NCBI GenBank assembly: GCA_028751875.1
Contig: CM054144.1
Coordinates: 508,985 to 572,984 of the forward strand
Source: Rapana venosa
Lineage: Eukaryota > Mollusca > Gastropoda > Neogastropoda > Muricidae
Length of the DNA: 64,000 nucleotides
Direction: 5' to 3'
In this document: positions 1 through 11,214 of the stretch, in pieces
Layout: every line of letters begins with the position of its first letter
How positions within the stretch are numbered: the stretch's first letter is position 1
The notes under the pieces: model-generated
Seen by the model: the letters and a program-made list of their open reading frames with translations, nothing else
What the model was told of the DNA's origin: nothing
Database searches by the model: none
Translations under genes and position numbers: made by a program

Positions 1-485
1 TGAGATGTGTGTATGACACAGGAGATGTTGTGTGTATGACACAGGAGGAGATGTTGTGTGTATGACACAGGAGATGTGTGTATGACACAGGAGGAGATGT
101 TGTGTGTATGACACAGGAGGAGATGTGTGTATGACACAGGATGAGATGTTGTGTGTATGACACAGGAGATGTTGTGTGTATGACACAGGAGGAGATGTGT
201 GTATGACACAGGAGGTGTGTGTATGACACAGGAGGAGATGTGTGTATGACACAGGATGAGATGTGTGTATGACACAGGAGGAGATGTTGTGTGTATGACA
301 CAGGAGATGTTGTGTGTATGACACAGGAGGAGATGTGTGTATGACACAGGAGATGTGTGTATGACACAGGAGGAGATGTGTGTATGACACAGGATGAGAT
401 GTGTGTATGACACAGGAGGTGATGTGTGTATGACACAGGTTTAGATGTTGTGTGTATGACACAGGAGATGTTGTTTGTATGACAC
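1..485. repeat. Minisatellite, about 18-27 bp unit
   Basis: Head-to-tail copies of a short unit built around GTGTGTATGACACAGGAG, with variable ATGTT and GGAG inserts that give units of about 18-27 bp. The array begins at or before the window edge and breaks up near 485. No spacers and no coding potential are seen. It lies just upstream of a dispersed repeat and a LINE, so this end of the window is repeat territory. Confidence 0.95.
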
Positions 486-499
486 ACAGCCGTCAGTTC

Positions 500-655
500 C
501 CTCCACTTACAGCTACTCTCAGCTGCTATCTATTCCATCTCAACTGGTGCTGATTACAGCAGAAACTGATGGCACATGGACTTGGTAAAAGGAAGGGGCT
601 AATTTTAGCACTGGGCCCTAGACCCTTGACTGAGTTATGCTGGATTTGTGCAGTG
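500..655 (+). repeat. Dispersed repeat, copy 1 of a pair shared with 41105
   Basis: About 150 bp here is clearly similar, in the same orientation, to 41105-41270. Both contain an AGCTACTC or AGCTATCA start, then a GGACTTGGT-AAAGGAAGGGGCTAATTTT block, then CCCTTGACTGAG-AATGCTGGATTT. It has no open frame worth reporting. It could be a SINE body, a MITE or the 5' end of a larger element. The LINE begins directly after it. Confidence 0.7.
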
Positions 656-689
656 TGGACAGTTTTGAAGTATTGAAACGATCGAAGAG

Positions 690-2356
690 GATGATGTAGA
701 TCAGTTTTATTCCAATTTTGTGGCAAAGCTCATACATGCAGCTGAGTTTTCTATTCCCAAACACAAAAGCAACAAGAATGGAAAGCATACGGGCAATAGA
801 TGGTGGACTAAAACATGTGAGGATGCAGTAAACCATAAAAAGAACGATTCAAAATATGGTTAAAAGATCAATCAGAAGAAAACTTTATTTGTATGAAGTA
901 TGCTAAAACTCAATGTAAAAGAATAATTGCTCAGGCAAAAAACAAGTATTGGACAGAATTCTGTATAAATGAAGTATCAGAATCCAAGGATTTACATAAA
1001 GTTTGGAAGAAAGTTAGTGAAATGAAAAATGGATTTCAGCTTCCAACACATCCAATCAAATTTGAAAATAATAGATTTCCAAGCATAATTGAAAAAGCAG
1101 AAGCTTTTGTTTCAATGTTTTCAGATAATAGTTCATCAGTAAGAATACAATCAAATATCGAATTAGAAAAAGCAAATAAATCAAACAAATTGTCAGCTTA
1201 TAATGCTGATTATTTAAATGCCCCCATTCAATATGATGAATTTAGTGAAACTTGAGATTCATTTACACATAACAAGACGGCTGTTGGTGCTGATGGTATA
1301 TCTTATCAAATGCTGGCTCATATGCCTTTAAAATGGAAAAGGCTACTCTTTTCATTTTTCCAGAACTGTTGGATAAATGGCGCTCTTCCTAAAATCTGGA
1401 GGCAGTCGATTGTAGTCCCAATCCTGAAGAAAGGTAAACTGCGGTCATCGATAGATAGCTACAGGCCAATTGCTCTTACGTCTCATGTGGGTAAAGTAAT
1501 GGAAAAAATTATACATAAGCGTTTATTTCATTTTTGTGAAAAGAATAATGTGATCCCAACAAATCAGGCTGGTTTTCGAAAGGGAAGATGTACTTTTGAC
1601 CACTTAGTTAAACTAACACATCAAATTAAAAAGCAATTTTCCAAACGAAAAAGTGTGTTAGCCACATTTTTTGATGTAAAGAAAGCCTATGATAGAGTTT
1701 GTCATGATCAATTGCTACATAAATTAAAATACATTGGTATTAATGGCATATTATATAAATATCTGCAAAATTTCTTGTCGGATAGATCAATTTGCACTAA
1801 ATTAGGCTCAGTGTACTCATCTTTTAAAGCTATCGACTTGGGTATACCACAGGGATCAGTACTTGCACCTATCTTGTTTTCTATTCTTGTACATGATCTC
1901 CCTAGCTCTTTGTCACCTAATACTCAAGTTGTTCAGTATGCAGATGATATTGCTATTTGGATAAATACGTCAGTTAGGAAAAACACGAAAAAGAGAGTGA
2001 TCAATTATGTTGAAAAAATATATCAGGAAGAATTAGATAAATTCTGTAGTTATATGAAAGAAAACAGATTAGAATTATCAGCAGAAAAAACGTGTCTTGT
2101 GCTTTTTAATAACGGTGACAACGCATTAAAATTACCAATACTGAAATTAGAAGGAAAGGTGCTTCAATACAAACAAGATGTCAAATTCTTAGGTGTATTT
2201 TTAACTAGAAAGTTGAATTGGAAGATGCACATCAACCAAATGATAACTGAAGCTAGGAAAAGACTTAATTTCCTAAAGATAATAAGTTCTCAGGCATGGA
2301 GTCAAGACACTACGACTCTGATACATCTGGCTCTGTCCTTGGTACGTTCAAATTAA
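690..2356 (+). pseudogene. LINE reverse transcriptase region (linker and RT)
   Basis: The frame runs from about 690, is interrupted by TGA at 1253-1255, and continues in the same frame from 1256 through the RT to 2356. RT motifs in order: SYRPIALTSHVGKVMEK (about 1460), QAGFRKGRCTFDHL (about 1570), FFDVKKAYDRV (about 1670), GIPQGSVLAPILFS (about 1840), the catalytic box QYADDIAIW (about 1935), and LNWKMHINQ (about 2215). The catalytic aspartates of YADD are present. Because of the stop and the missing endonuclease this copy is not expected to be active. Function by family: target-primed reverse transcription of the element's RNA. Confidence 0.9.
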
Positions 2357-3597
2357 TATACGGACAAGAAGTTTATTTTTCTGCTGCAGATTATCTACTT
2401 AAAAAATTACAAAGTCTAGACAGTAAAGCAGTAAAGATAGCTCTTGGTGTTCCGGCTCATGCAAATACAGCTAATACTTATAAAGAAGCTCATTTACTAT
2501 CTCTTTCTGATCAGCGAAAACTGGCAGTATCAAAATATGTGGTTCGTAGTATCTCTATTCCAAATTCAGTAAAAGAGGAAATATTTATTAATCAAGACAC
2601 TGATTTTCCTAAACGGGCACGCAATATTTCATTTCTGCAGCCAATTAAAAATTATACAGACACATTTATGAAAGAAAATGACATCGATATATCAACAATT
2701 CCAATTTTACCGATTGTTCCACAATTACCTCCTTGGGAACATATTTCAGCTAAATTTGACATTGACTACACGGAAATAAAGAAAAATGAAGATCAAAATC
2801 TTCTCATCGTTGATGTAAAAAGTCACTTAGAAAATAATTATTCTAATCACTTAAAAGTGTATACTGACGGATCTGTATTAGAAACAGGCAAAAGTGGTGC
2901 TGCATATGTGATTCCGACTTTAAAAGTTCAAAAATCTTTTCATTTAGGACAACATTTTTCTATTTTTACTTCTGAATTATTTGCAATTCTTATGGCTGTG
3001 AATTTTTTGTCTGATACTGCTATTGATGTTTGCCAAATTCTGTTTTGCGTTGACTCAAAGGCAGTGTTAATGGCATTAAAGTCATGGCATGGTAAAATAA
3101 GGAATGATATTGTATTTGAGATAAAATTCCTGATACATTCTATTGCAAGCAGAGGCATCAGCATAACTTTTTGCTGGATCCCCTCTCATTGAGGAGTTTA
3201 TTCGAATGAGCTGGTTGATTCTTTGGCAAAACAAGGTGCCTCTGAATACAGTACTGAAGTGTTTGATTCTAATCTTGCATTGTCGTCTTATGAAATTCAT
3301 TCTAAGTTAATGAAATGCATACATTCAAAGATTATAGAAAAACATTATCAGCAGTTTCCTTGCCCACGGAAATTAGAAATTCTAATACATAAACTGAGAT
3401 TAAATGCATGGAATACTAAATATTCAAAAAATGTAACATGTTGTTGTTCTATTCCACTTTCAGTCCACTATTTGTTGTTCGATTGCCCAATTCTTCTTGA
3501 CATGTATAAAAGGAGAGGTTTAGATATTCATAAGAAATATGCCACTAGTCAAGAAGTTTTATATGACTCTCAGCAATTCATAGTGTCAGTTTGGTGA
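2357..3597 (+). pseudogene. LINE C-terminal region with RNase H domain
   Basis: This is the same element in a shifted frame. RNase H signatures are readable: VYTDGSVLETGKSGAAYV (about 2850; the D of TDGS is catalytic), SELFAILMAVNFL (E of the second motif), FCVDSKAVLMAL (third acidic residue), and WIPSH near 3175, followed at once by TGA (3190) and then NELVDSLAKQGA, which normally continues the last RNase H motif. The terminal part (3223-3597) has a Cys-rich segment (VTCCCSIPLSVHYLLFDCP) typical of LINE tails. All four RNase H motifs remain recognisable, so decay is moderate. Confidence 0.88.
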
Positions 3598-3635
3598 AGT
3601 CATATATTCTTCACCTGTAAAACTTTTACTGTAAT

Positions 3636-3638
3636 TAC

Positions 3639-3701
<63 letters not shown>

Positions 3702-3720
3702 ATAGATATTTATATATATG

Positions 3721-3773
<53 letters not shown>

Positions 3774-3860
3774 TTATATACTTATGTGTGAGTGGATGTG
3801 GGTGCGTGTAGGGGAGAGAAAGAGAGAGAGAGAGAGAGAGATGCGGTGTGTAATAATAGG
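3636..3860. repeat. (AT)n and (GA)n microsatellites
   Basis: A nearly pure TA tract runs from about 3636 to 3780, followed by an AG tract from about 3814 to 3840. They sit at the 3' end of the preceding LINE and may have grown from its tail. Nothing coding is seen from 3860 to 4098. Confidence 0.95.
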
Positions 3861-4098
3861 TACTTTGGTATGAATGCGGGTGTGTCTAAATCACATGTAG
3901 TGAATAGACATTAAACAAAACAAACAAACAGTTTTGAAGTACCTCACTGTATAGGCAGCTATACTCTGGTTACAGAGGCCAGGAGGATTGAACATGCACC
4001 TTTGTATTTCTGTGAGAGGAGCCTGAAGTAGTTTGCTTTGTATGGCAGAATTTAGCACTACACATTAAAGACGTACAACCAGAGATAATTGGGACGTC

Positions 4099-4200
4099 AG
4101 AAAGCTTTTGAGATAAAAGTAGGAGTGCACCAAGGATCCGCATTGAGCCCTATGCCCTTTATTCTTGTAATGAATGAAATATCCAAGGAAGTGGAGAGGC
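4099..4200 (+). mobile_element. RTE-like reverse transcriptase fragment
   Basis: A short + strand stretch translates to FEIKVGVHQGSALSPMPF followed by ILVMNEISKEVE. VHQGSALSPLLF is the RT box typical of RTE-like elements. The fragment stops near 4200, where a minus-strand fragment of a different LINE begins. It is a fossil; only the one box is preserved. Confidence 0.7.
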
Positions 4201-4653
4201 CAGAAGAGATCTGGGAACTGCTGCCACAGAACTGTTGCAATGCGAGCTTTCACTTCATTGTTTGATGTGCCATCTTTTGTTAGGATGGAGCCTAAGTATT
4301 TGAATTGGCTCACCTCTTCCAGTATTTCTCCATTCATCTTTATTTCCGTGCTGTCATTACTTGTGCTGTTGACCATGATCTTTGATTTCTCTGTACTGAC
4401 CTCCATGCCATATGCGTTCGCTCGATCTGATAGACTATCTGTGAGGTTTTGCAGTTCTTGTTTGCTGCCGCCCATGAGGTCAATGTCATCTGCAAATCTG
4501 AGGTTGCAAAGGGGTCTTCCACCAATGGAGATGGAAGTGTGGTGGTTTTGCAGTGTCTCTGTCATGATGTTTTCAAGGAAGAGGTTGAAGAGTACAGGTG
4601 AGAGAAGGCAGCCCTGACGGACCCCAACCGTCGTCTTGAAGAACTTGCCCATG
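4201..4653 (-). mobile_element. 3' half of a minus-strand LINE split by a CR1 insertion
   Basis: The minus strand encodes FFKTTVGVRQGCLLSPVLF, then SIGGRPLCNLRFADDIDLM (catalytic FADD box), GMEVSTEKSKIMV and QFKYLGSILTKDG, which are RT boxes in the correct order. It begins abruptly at 4653, in the middle of the RT. The preceding RT part of the same family lies at 10291-10985 on the same strand, so the two pieces appear to be one copy split by the CR1 at 4654-10290. The element at 61770-63050 is a close relative that shows the unbroken order. Confidence 0.82.
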
Positions 4654-6329
4654 TGGCCTTAGACATTCATACCTTCTCTTTACAAGCTTCCGAATGTTTT
4701 TCACAAACCTCTGACCACACTGACCTCTCTGATCACTATAACACTATTCTCCGCCAACTGCTTGATGAGCATGCACCTCCTACTGACCATCTCCTCCCTG
4801 ACAGACCCTGTGCACCATGGTATACTCAAGACATCTTGATAGCGAAGCGCAAACGCCGGCAACGAGAACGGCAGTGGCGGAAGTCAAAACAGAAATCAAC
4901 AAACAGCTTTTCCGAAAACAAATAAACAAAGTTAAACTCTTAATCCATTCAGCAAAGACAGACTACTACTCTTCCCAAGTTGTCTGTGCTACATCCATAA
5001 AATCTCTTTTTTCCCTCACCTCAAATCTCCTTGGATCTGCAAAAACAACTCCTCTGCCTAACACCCACAGCCTGTCTGAACTTCCATCCATATTTTCTGC
5101 CTTCTTCTCAGACAAAGTTCGAAACATACGCTCCAGACTGGATCAGACTCAATTCCAGCCTGCGCCTCCTGATCCCCAGTTCACTGGCACTCTATCTTTT
5201 CCTTCCATCCACAAGTGAAAAAGAAATCATGACAATTCTGAAGGAAATGACTATAAAATCATGCGACATTGATCCCCTACCTGCTCCTGTTTTCTCACAA
5301 TGCCTTCCACAACTTGTACCTATTATCACTAAAATAGTAAACTCATCGCTTGTGTCAGGAAATTTTCCATCAGCTCTTAAAACAGCAATAGTCACACCTC
5401 TACTGAAAAAGCACGACCTCGATCCCAACATTCTGAAGAATTATAGGCCTGTCTCAAACTTACCCTTTGTCTCTAAAGTACTAGAAAAAGTCGTTCTCAA
5501 ACAGCTCAACAGTCATCTTCATTCTAATGATCTCCTTCCCACTTTTCAGTCTGCCTATCGCCCCAACCACAGCACCGAAACCACCCTAGTCCACACTTTA
5601 GATACACTTCTACTTGCTTCTGATGCAGAAAAAATCTCCCTCCCCACTCTTCTTGACTTATCTGCAGCCTTTGATACCATAGATCACTCAATTCTTCTTT
5701 CTCGCCTCCAAAATATGTTTGGTATTAACAGCACAGCCTCACTGGTTTACGTCATACCTCACAGACAGGTTCCGAAAGTTATTGTAAACAAAATTCGATC
5801 AAAACCTGTCAAAATGGAATGTGGGAGTCCCGCAGGGATCAGTCCTGGGCCTGTTCTCTTTACTCTCTACCATGCTCCACTCCCACATATAAATTAAACA
5901 ACCACCATATTGATCATCATTTCTATGCCGATGATACTCAGCTTCAGTGCAGTGATACTGTTGAAAACTTGCCTTCCCTCCTGACAAATATGTCCTACTG
6001 CCTTCAAGACATTCAAAACTGGATGACTCAGAACAAGTTACAACTTAATGCCGATAAAACCGAAGCCATGCTTATAGGGACCCAACATAATCTTTCCTCT
6101 ATCACAAAAACTTCAATAGAATTCAGCAATATGTCAGTTCCTTTGTCCAACTCTGTGAAGTATTTAGGAGTAGTTCTTGACAACACACTCTCTATGAAAA
6201 AATTCATCACCCAGACCTGCCAGTCTTGCTACTATCAATTACGGCGCATAAGCGTGATTCGCAAGTATCTGTCCACTGATGCAACTTCCAAGCTTGTCAC
6301 ATCTCTCATTCTTTCACGTTTAGACTACT
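4654..6329 (+). mobile_element. CR1-like LINE, 5' segment (RT), interrupted at 6329
   Basis: The + strand encodes a CR1-type polyprotein with frameshifts: a post-endonuclease linker (APWYTQDILIAKRKRRQRER, about 4815), RT boxes NYRPVSNLPFVSKVLEK (about 5440), QSAYRPNHSTETTLVHTLD (about 5550), LDLSAAFDTIDHSILLSRL (about 5655), then HFYADDTQLQC (about 5920), LQLNADKTEAMLIGT and VKYLGVVLDNTLSMKKF (about 6160). Reading stops at TAGACTACT (6321-6329), where an RTE-like element is inserted. It resumes at 9590. The endonuclease domain is absent, so the copy is 5' truncated. Confidence 0.9.
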
Positions 6330-6341
6330 TCTTCTTCTTCT

Positions 6342-6698
6342 TCAAGTGTCCGGTCTGGTCCTGCAGACATCGACGATCATGGCTCTCCATTCTTCCCTGT
6401 TCTCGGTCCCTCTTATGAGCTCATTGTTGGTGCCCTCTTTATTCATTGCGAATTTGTTTAAGCTGTCTGTGAATTTTGTTCGTTGTCTTCCTCTGCTCTT
6501 GTTTCCACAGATTTTGCCACTCCATAACAGTTTCTCCAGTCCGTCAGCCCTGATTATATGGCCGAAAAATTTGAGCTGTCTTTCTCTGATGGTGTTGAGA
6601 AGGGATCTTTTGTACCCAGCCATTTCCATTACTTCAGCATTAGTTTTTCTTTTTGTCCATGAGATTTTCATGATTCTCCGGCTGAACCACATTTCCAC
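6342..6698 (-). pseudogene. C-terminal region of the nested RTE-like element
   Basis: The 118-codon frame encodes RERQLKFFGHIIRADGLEKL, typical of the region after the RT in RTE-like and related elements (RRLKWFGHVxR pattern), then GRQRTKFTDSLNKF and REEWRAMIVDVCRTRPDT near the end. It is in a different frame from the RT. The (GAA)n tail follows directly. Confidence 0.85.
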
Positions 6699-6727
6699 TG
6701 CTTCTAGTTGCTGTTCTGTGTCCTTGG

Positions 6728-8218
6728 CTAAGGTCCAGCACTCACATCCGTACAGAAGAATGGACCATACGTAGGCCTCAAAACATGGATCTTTGTCTTG
6801 AGGCTTATCTTACTGTTGGTAAAAATGCATTTCATGTTGTTAAAAGTTGCCTTAGATTGACCGATTCTCTTCTTGATTTCTGTGTCACACTTGCCGTCCG
6901 GGGTGATAGTACAACCAAGGTATTTAAAGGTGTTTACTTTTCTGATTCTCTCTCCTTTACAGGCTTTGTTGCATTGTTGTATAACAGCTTTTTTCGAGAC
7001 CACCATGCATTCTGTCTTCTTTGCATTGAGCTGTAATCCTTTCTTTTCACTTTCGTCTGTTACTGTTGTTAAAATCTTTTGCAGTTTTTCTTCAGAGTCG
7101 GCGATAAGGACTGTGTCATCTGCATATCTCAGGTTGTTGATGTTGTGGCCACCTACACTAATTCCCTCATGATTCTCAATATTTCGTAGAATTATTTCAC
7201 TATATACATTAAATAAATCAGGCGAGAACACGCAGCCCTGCCTCACACCCCTGCAGATTGGTCTATATTGACTGATGTCATTGTTGACTTTAATGGCTGC
7301 CTCCTGTTCCCAATATATGTTTCTGAGGACTCGAAGATCTTTCCCGTCGATGTATAGCCCTGCCAGAATATCAAACAAGTCGGAGTGTCGTACTTTGTCG
7401 AACGCCTTTGAGTAGTCAATGAAGCAGAGGTACAGGTCTTTCTGGACCTCGATGGATCTTTCCATGAGAGTTTTCAATGCGAAGATTGCATTTCTGGTGC
7501 CTTTGTCTGCCATGAATCCAAATTGCGTTTCTGATATTTCTGGGAGTATTTTATTTCTCATTCTCTTCATGAGTATTCGTAAAAGAACTTTGGTGAGGTG
7601 ACTCATCAGGCTGATTGTACGATGTTGGTCACATTCAGCTGTACCCAGTTTCTTAGGGATTGCATTGTAGATGGACTTCTTCATATCTGTCTGAATCTCT
7701 CCTGTGTCATATATATTGTTTGGTAGTTTTGTGACTGCCTTAATTCCCACTTCATCCAGGGCTGTTATCAATTCAGATGGGATATCATCAGGTCCTGGCG
7801 CCTTACCACTTTTCATCTTGCTGAATGCATGTCTCACTTCGTCTTCCATGATTATGTGGCCATCTTCATTGCTAATATGAGGAGGTGGACCTCTGTCGTC
7901 GTGGTATAACTCTTCGATGTATTCTGACCACCTGTTAAGAATATCTTCTTTTTCCATGAGTATATCTCCATTTCTCGACTTTATACAACCTGTTTTTGCA
8001 GATGATTTCTTCCCTGTCACATCTTTTATTTTTTCATGCATAAGTTTGCTATCAAAATTTGCATTCATTTCAATTTCTTTGCACTGCATATTGATCCATT
8101 CTTCCTTGGCTTCATTACATTTTTTCTTAACCAGTTTGTCGAGTTCTTTATACCTCTTTTCATCTACTTTTGCCTTTCTCCTGTTTTCCATTAGGTTAAA
8201 ATCTCGGAGCTCATCCAC
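6728..8218 (-). pseudogene. RT of the nested RTE-like element, 496-codon open frame
   Basis: An uninterrupted 496-codon frame. RT motifs: KMKSGKAPGPDDIPSELI (domain 0), TISLMSHLTKVLLRILMKRM (about 7570), ETQFGFMADKGTRNAIFAL, LYLCFIDYSKAFDKVRH (about 7400), GVRQGCVFSPDLFNVY (about 7230), NNLRYADDTVLIADS (about 7120, catalytic Asp pair present), and TFKYLGCTITPDGKCDTEI. The C-terminal part continues in another frame at 6698-6342, so at least one frameshift separates the RT from its tail. All polymerase motifs are preserved, but the element is not intact overall. Confidence 0.9.
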
Positions 8219-9304
8219 TTCTTATGTTCCTTTCTATTTATGACTGGTATATATTCTTTTGCTGCCTCGCTGATGCTATCTTTCATCATCTGCAATTTTT
8301 CCTCTGTAGTGGTGAGTTGATCTAGGCCATCGAATTTGTTTCCAACTTTGATCTTGTATTTTTCTTTGATTTCTTCGTCAGTTTGTAGCATGTTCATTTG
8401 CATATTTGGTGTTCTTTTTGCTTTTGACAACTTTTTCAATTTTAGTCGCATTGTCCCGATAACTGGGACATGATCACTTCCACAGTCTGCACCTGGCATG
8501 GACTTACAAGATGTTATAGAGTTACGGAAGCGTTCTTGAATCAGGATGTAATCTATTTGATTCCTGGTTCTGTCGTCAGGGCTTTTCCATGTCCAGCATC
8601 TTCTTGGATGGTTTTCAGACCATGTGTTCATGACAGCCAGTTTTTGTTCCTTGCACCATTCCGTGAGCCGCTCTCCTCTTTCATTTCTCACTCCTATTCC
8701 AAATGGGCCAACTGTGGTTTCATCTTTCCCTTTTCCTACCTTTGAATTGATGTCACCCATTATTATTCTGATATCTTGAGACTTCAGTTGCTTCATTGCC
8801 TTTTCGATATTTTCATAAAACTCCTCAATTTCTGCGTCATCTTTATCAGCTGTTGGTGCATATACTTGTACTATTCCAATGTCGAAAGGTTTACTATCAG
8901 GACTCTGTCATTTACAGTCCAGAAACCTTTGATGGTCTTTGAGGTTTCTTGATCTAGAATCATGCCAACTCCTTTCTGGTGTTGATCTCCTCCTGAGTAA
9001 AGAATGGTGTAGTTGTCGGATGTTATGCAGCCTGCTCCTTTCCATCTCACTTCTGAAAGTCCTAGTATATTGAGGTTCATTCTTTCCATTTCTTGTTTGA
9101 GATTTTCCAATTTTCCTTTTTGTAGCATAAGTCCGTACGTTCCATGTTACCCATTCTGAGAGGTTTTCTGATGTGGACAGTCGCTGGATGACGATCGAGG
9201 GTTACCTGTCGCACATAATCCACCCTACCGAGCGAGGAACTTCCAGATAAACTGGAAGCCCCCTTCACGCTGTTATCTGTATTCTGTTTCTTTCTGATTA
9301 CCAT
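8191..9304 (-). pseudogene. AP-endonuclease domain of the nested RTE-like element
   Basis: On the minus strand, 9128-8871 encodes LNILGLSEVRWKGAGCIT (E is the metal-binding Glu of the APE fold) and QHQKGVGMILDQETSK. A second frame, 8796-8191, encodes IRIIMGDINSKVGKGKDE (GD-N motif), WTWKSPDDRTRNQIDYIL and ADCGSDHVPVIGTM (SDH catalytic motif). A frameshift lies between them near 8800-8870. By family this domain nicks target DNA to prime reverse transcription. It overlaps the start of the RT frame by a few codons. Confidence 0.88.
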
Positions 9305-9589
9305 GACATTCTTTGCAGAAGTATACCTATAGTAGGCTGCAATTACTTTCTATAGGAGCAGTGCTCGTACTGAGTGGATTGTCTTAGCCATTGTACTCAT
9401 ATAGTATCATCTGCCTAGCACATTGAAGTGCTGACCAGTTCCCAAAATCTATTCGGCTGCTCAACACATCATCCGTCACCTGCCTTCCATGACTTCACGT
9501 AACCCTGATCGGGAGGCTAAGTGGGTACCCGATCTTGCCCAAGGATCTCCCGCAGGCTAGCGGAGGGAAGGAGGCACCTACTAGACTAC

Positions 9590-10290
9590 TAGACTACTGC
9601 AATTCTCTTTTGGCTGGCCTACCAGCATCATCTATCCACTCTCTTCAATGCATACAAAACTCTGCAGCTCGACTGGTCCTAAGAAAGAAAAAATCTGACA
9701 CAACACTCCTCTTCTGCGATCTCTTCACAGGCTGCCTGTCTCACAAAGACTGGAGTATAAAATCAATACCCTCTGTTTCAAATGTCTCCACAAATCTGCA
9801 CCCTCTTATCTCTGTAACTGTCTTCATCTGTACACTCCATCCCGTTCCCTTCGTTCAGCCGCAGATACTTTGTGCTTTCGAACACCCAGATTCAAACAAA
9901 CCACTGTTGGCCGTCGCTCCTTCTCTGTTTCTGGTCCATCCACCTGGAATGACCTCCCTCTTTCACTTCGACAAAAGCCTTTACTTGATGCCTTTAAATC
10001 CAGCCTCAAAACACACTTATTTCCTACCTGAGACTTTCCCCCCCACATATCTGTCCCCAATTTTCAACAGCATCTTTCACCTTCTAAGTGTTGTTCCGAG
10101 TGTGTGTGTGTGTGTACGCGTGCATGCGTGCATACTTGCACGTGCATGGTTTTGAAATCTGTTGTTCATTATGTTTAAGGAGAGTTGCATGCCTGTAAAT
10201 GATTGAGTGCAAGCGCTTCGATTTGTTTGTTTTTTTACAAGATTCAGCGCTATATAAATTCCATATGTTATTATGATTATTATTATTGTT
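9590..10290 (+). mobile_element. CR1-like LINE, 3' segment after the nested insertion
   Basis: Reading resumes with DYCNSLLAGLPASSIHSLQ, AARLVLRKKK and later PLFHFDKSLY-type C-terminal residues, then a 3' UTR ending in GCGCTATATAAATTCCATA and a short (ATT)n tail at about 10270-10288. The same 3' UTR ends the copies at 20640, 31284 and 36980, so it is a family signature. The 4-bp flank CATG at 4650-4653 and 10291-10294 brackets the whole CR1. A (GT)n tract with GCATGCGTGC lies in the UTR. Confidence 0.88.
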
Positions 10291-10985
10291 CATGAAAACT
10301 GCACTTCTTGCGTTCTCGTACAGTGCCTTGATGACTTCAATGAGGCAGTTGTCAATGTTGAGGTGCCTGAGTATTTGCCAGAGGCCGTCACTTTTTTAAG
10401 TCTATGAAATTATAATACAAGTCTTTTTGGTGTTGGAGATGTTTCTCTATCAGAATTCTCAGATTGAAAATTTGTTCCATTGTGCTGTGTTTTGGTCTAA
10501 AGCCGGCTTGTTCTTCTGCCAGGAGTTTTTCCGCTTGGTTTTTCAGTCTGTTGAGGACTACCCGCAGCATGATCTTGCTAGGCTTATGAGACTGATGGTT
10601 CTGTAGTTCTGGCATTACTTGAGGTTTTCTTTCTTTGGTAGGGGTATTACAAGAGACTGTGTCCATTCTTCTGGCCATTCTTTGGTGTCGTGAATCTTCT
10701 GACAGTTCTGTGAATTGCCTTGCTGTTTCATTCCCTCCTTTTTTTATGAGTTCAGCTGGATGTTATTGATTCCAGGGGACTTTCCCTTCTTCAATTGTTT
10801 AATAGCTGTGTCTACTTCACACCTTAGTATTGGTGGGTCTTTATCTTGGTGTTCAGGGGGTTTGTCAGAAACTATGTTGGTATCTGGGCATAGTGGGTAG
10901 TTATACAATCCCTCACAGTATTCCGTCCAGCATTGGAGGATGGCATTGCTTTCCGTTAAAAGATAACATAGAGTATACATGTACA
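10291..10985 (-). mobile_element. 5' half of the minus-strand LINE split by CR1
   Basis: The minus strand encodes ILQCWTEYCEGLYNYP (about 10950), IKQLKKGKSPGINNIQ, MLRVVLNRLKNQAEKLLAEE, QAGFRPKHSTMEQIFNLRI (about 10500) and LYYNFIDLKK (about 10400), and then, in another frame, LRHLNIDNCLIEVIKALYEN ending at CATG 10291. The next boxes of this family (GVRQG and later) are at 4653-4201. The copy is 5' truncated near 10985 and carries frameshifts. Confidence 0.82.
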
Positions 10986-11034
10986 GATGTGTTATGTTGT
11001 TCTCTTGCATTAATATAAAAAGAAAAAAAATGAA

Positions 11035-11169
11035 TAGAACTCTTTTAAAAAGTGATCATCGTCATGACCAAGCTGACATGTCTGTCTGTCTGTGCATCTG
11101 ACAACAGCGTGAAGAGTGGAAGGAGTAACCCTCTTTTAAAAAGTGATTATCGTCATGACCAAGCTGACA

Positions 11170-11200
<31 letters not shown>

Positions 11201-11214
11201 GCATCTGACAACAG
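11035..11214 (+). repeat. Tandem duplication containing an exon's splice acceptor
   Basis: Two copies about 107 bp apart of a segment running from AAAAGTGATCATCGTCATGA through a (TGTC)n tract to GCATCTGACAACAG and CGTGAAGAGTGGAAGGAGT. The second copy ends in the acceptor AG at 11213-11214 used by the macro-domain exon; the first ends in a decoy AG at 11106-11107 followed by the same first 18 exon bases. No other gene is seen in this stretch. Confidence 0.8.

Larger units (their letters stand above)
660..3620 (+). mobile_element. 5'-truncated non-LTR retrotransposon with RT and RNase H, decayed
   Basis: One + strand LINE can be read from the linker after its endonuclease (about 690, with a WWTKTCEDAV motif) through reverse transcriptase and RNase H to a Cys-containing tail near 3597. 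The endonuclease domain is missing, so the copy is 5' truncated. The reading frame is broken by TGA at 1253 and TGA at 3190, and by a frameshift near 2300-2350. An RNase H domain after the RT points to the I/Jockey-type lineages rather than CR1 or RTE; the exact clade is not settled. An (AT)n tract follows the 3' end. Confidence 0.9.
6330..9589 (-). mobile_element. Nearly full-length RTE-like LINE nested in CR1
   Basis: A 3.26-kb minus-strand element lies between direct copies of TAGACTACT (6321-6329 and 9590-9598, with an extra copy at 9582), which mark the target-site duplication. Its 3' end on the minus strand is a (GAA)n tail, seen as TTC repeats at 6329-6342. The order is endonuclease (9304-8191), RT (8218-6728), C-terminal region (6698-6342). 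The endonuclease resembles the family from which the CFDP2-like proteins derive, which points to an RTE-like lineage. The long intact RT frame suggests it is younger than the CR1 that it interrupts. Confidence 0.88.
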
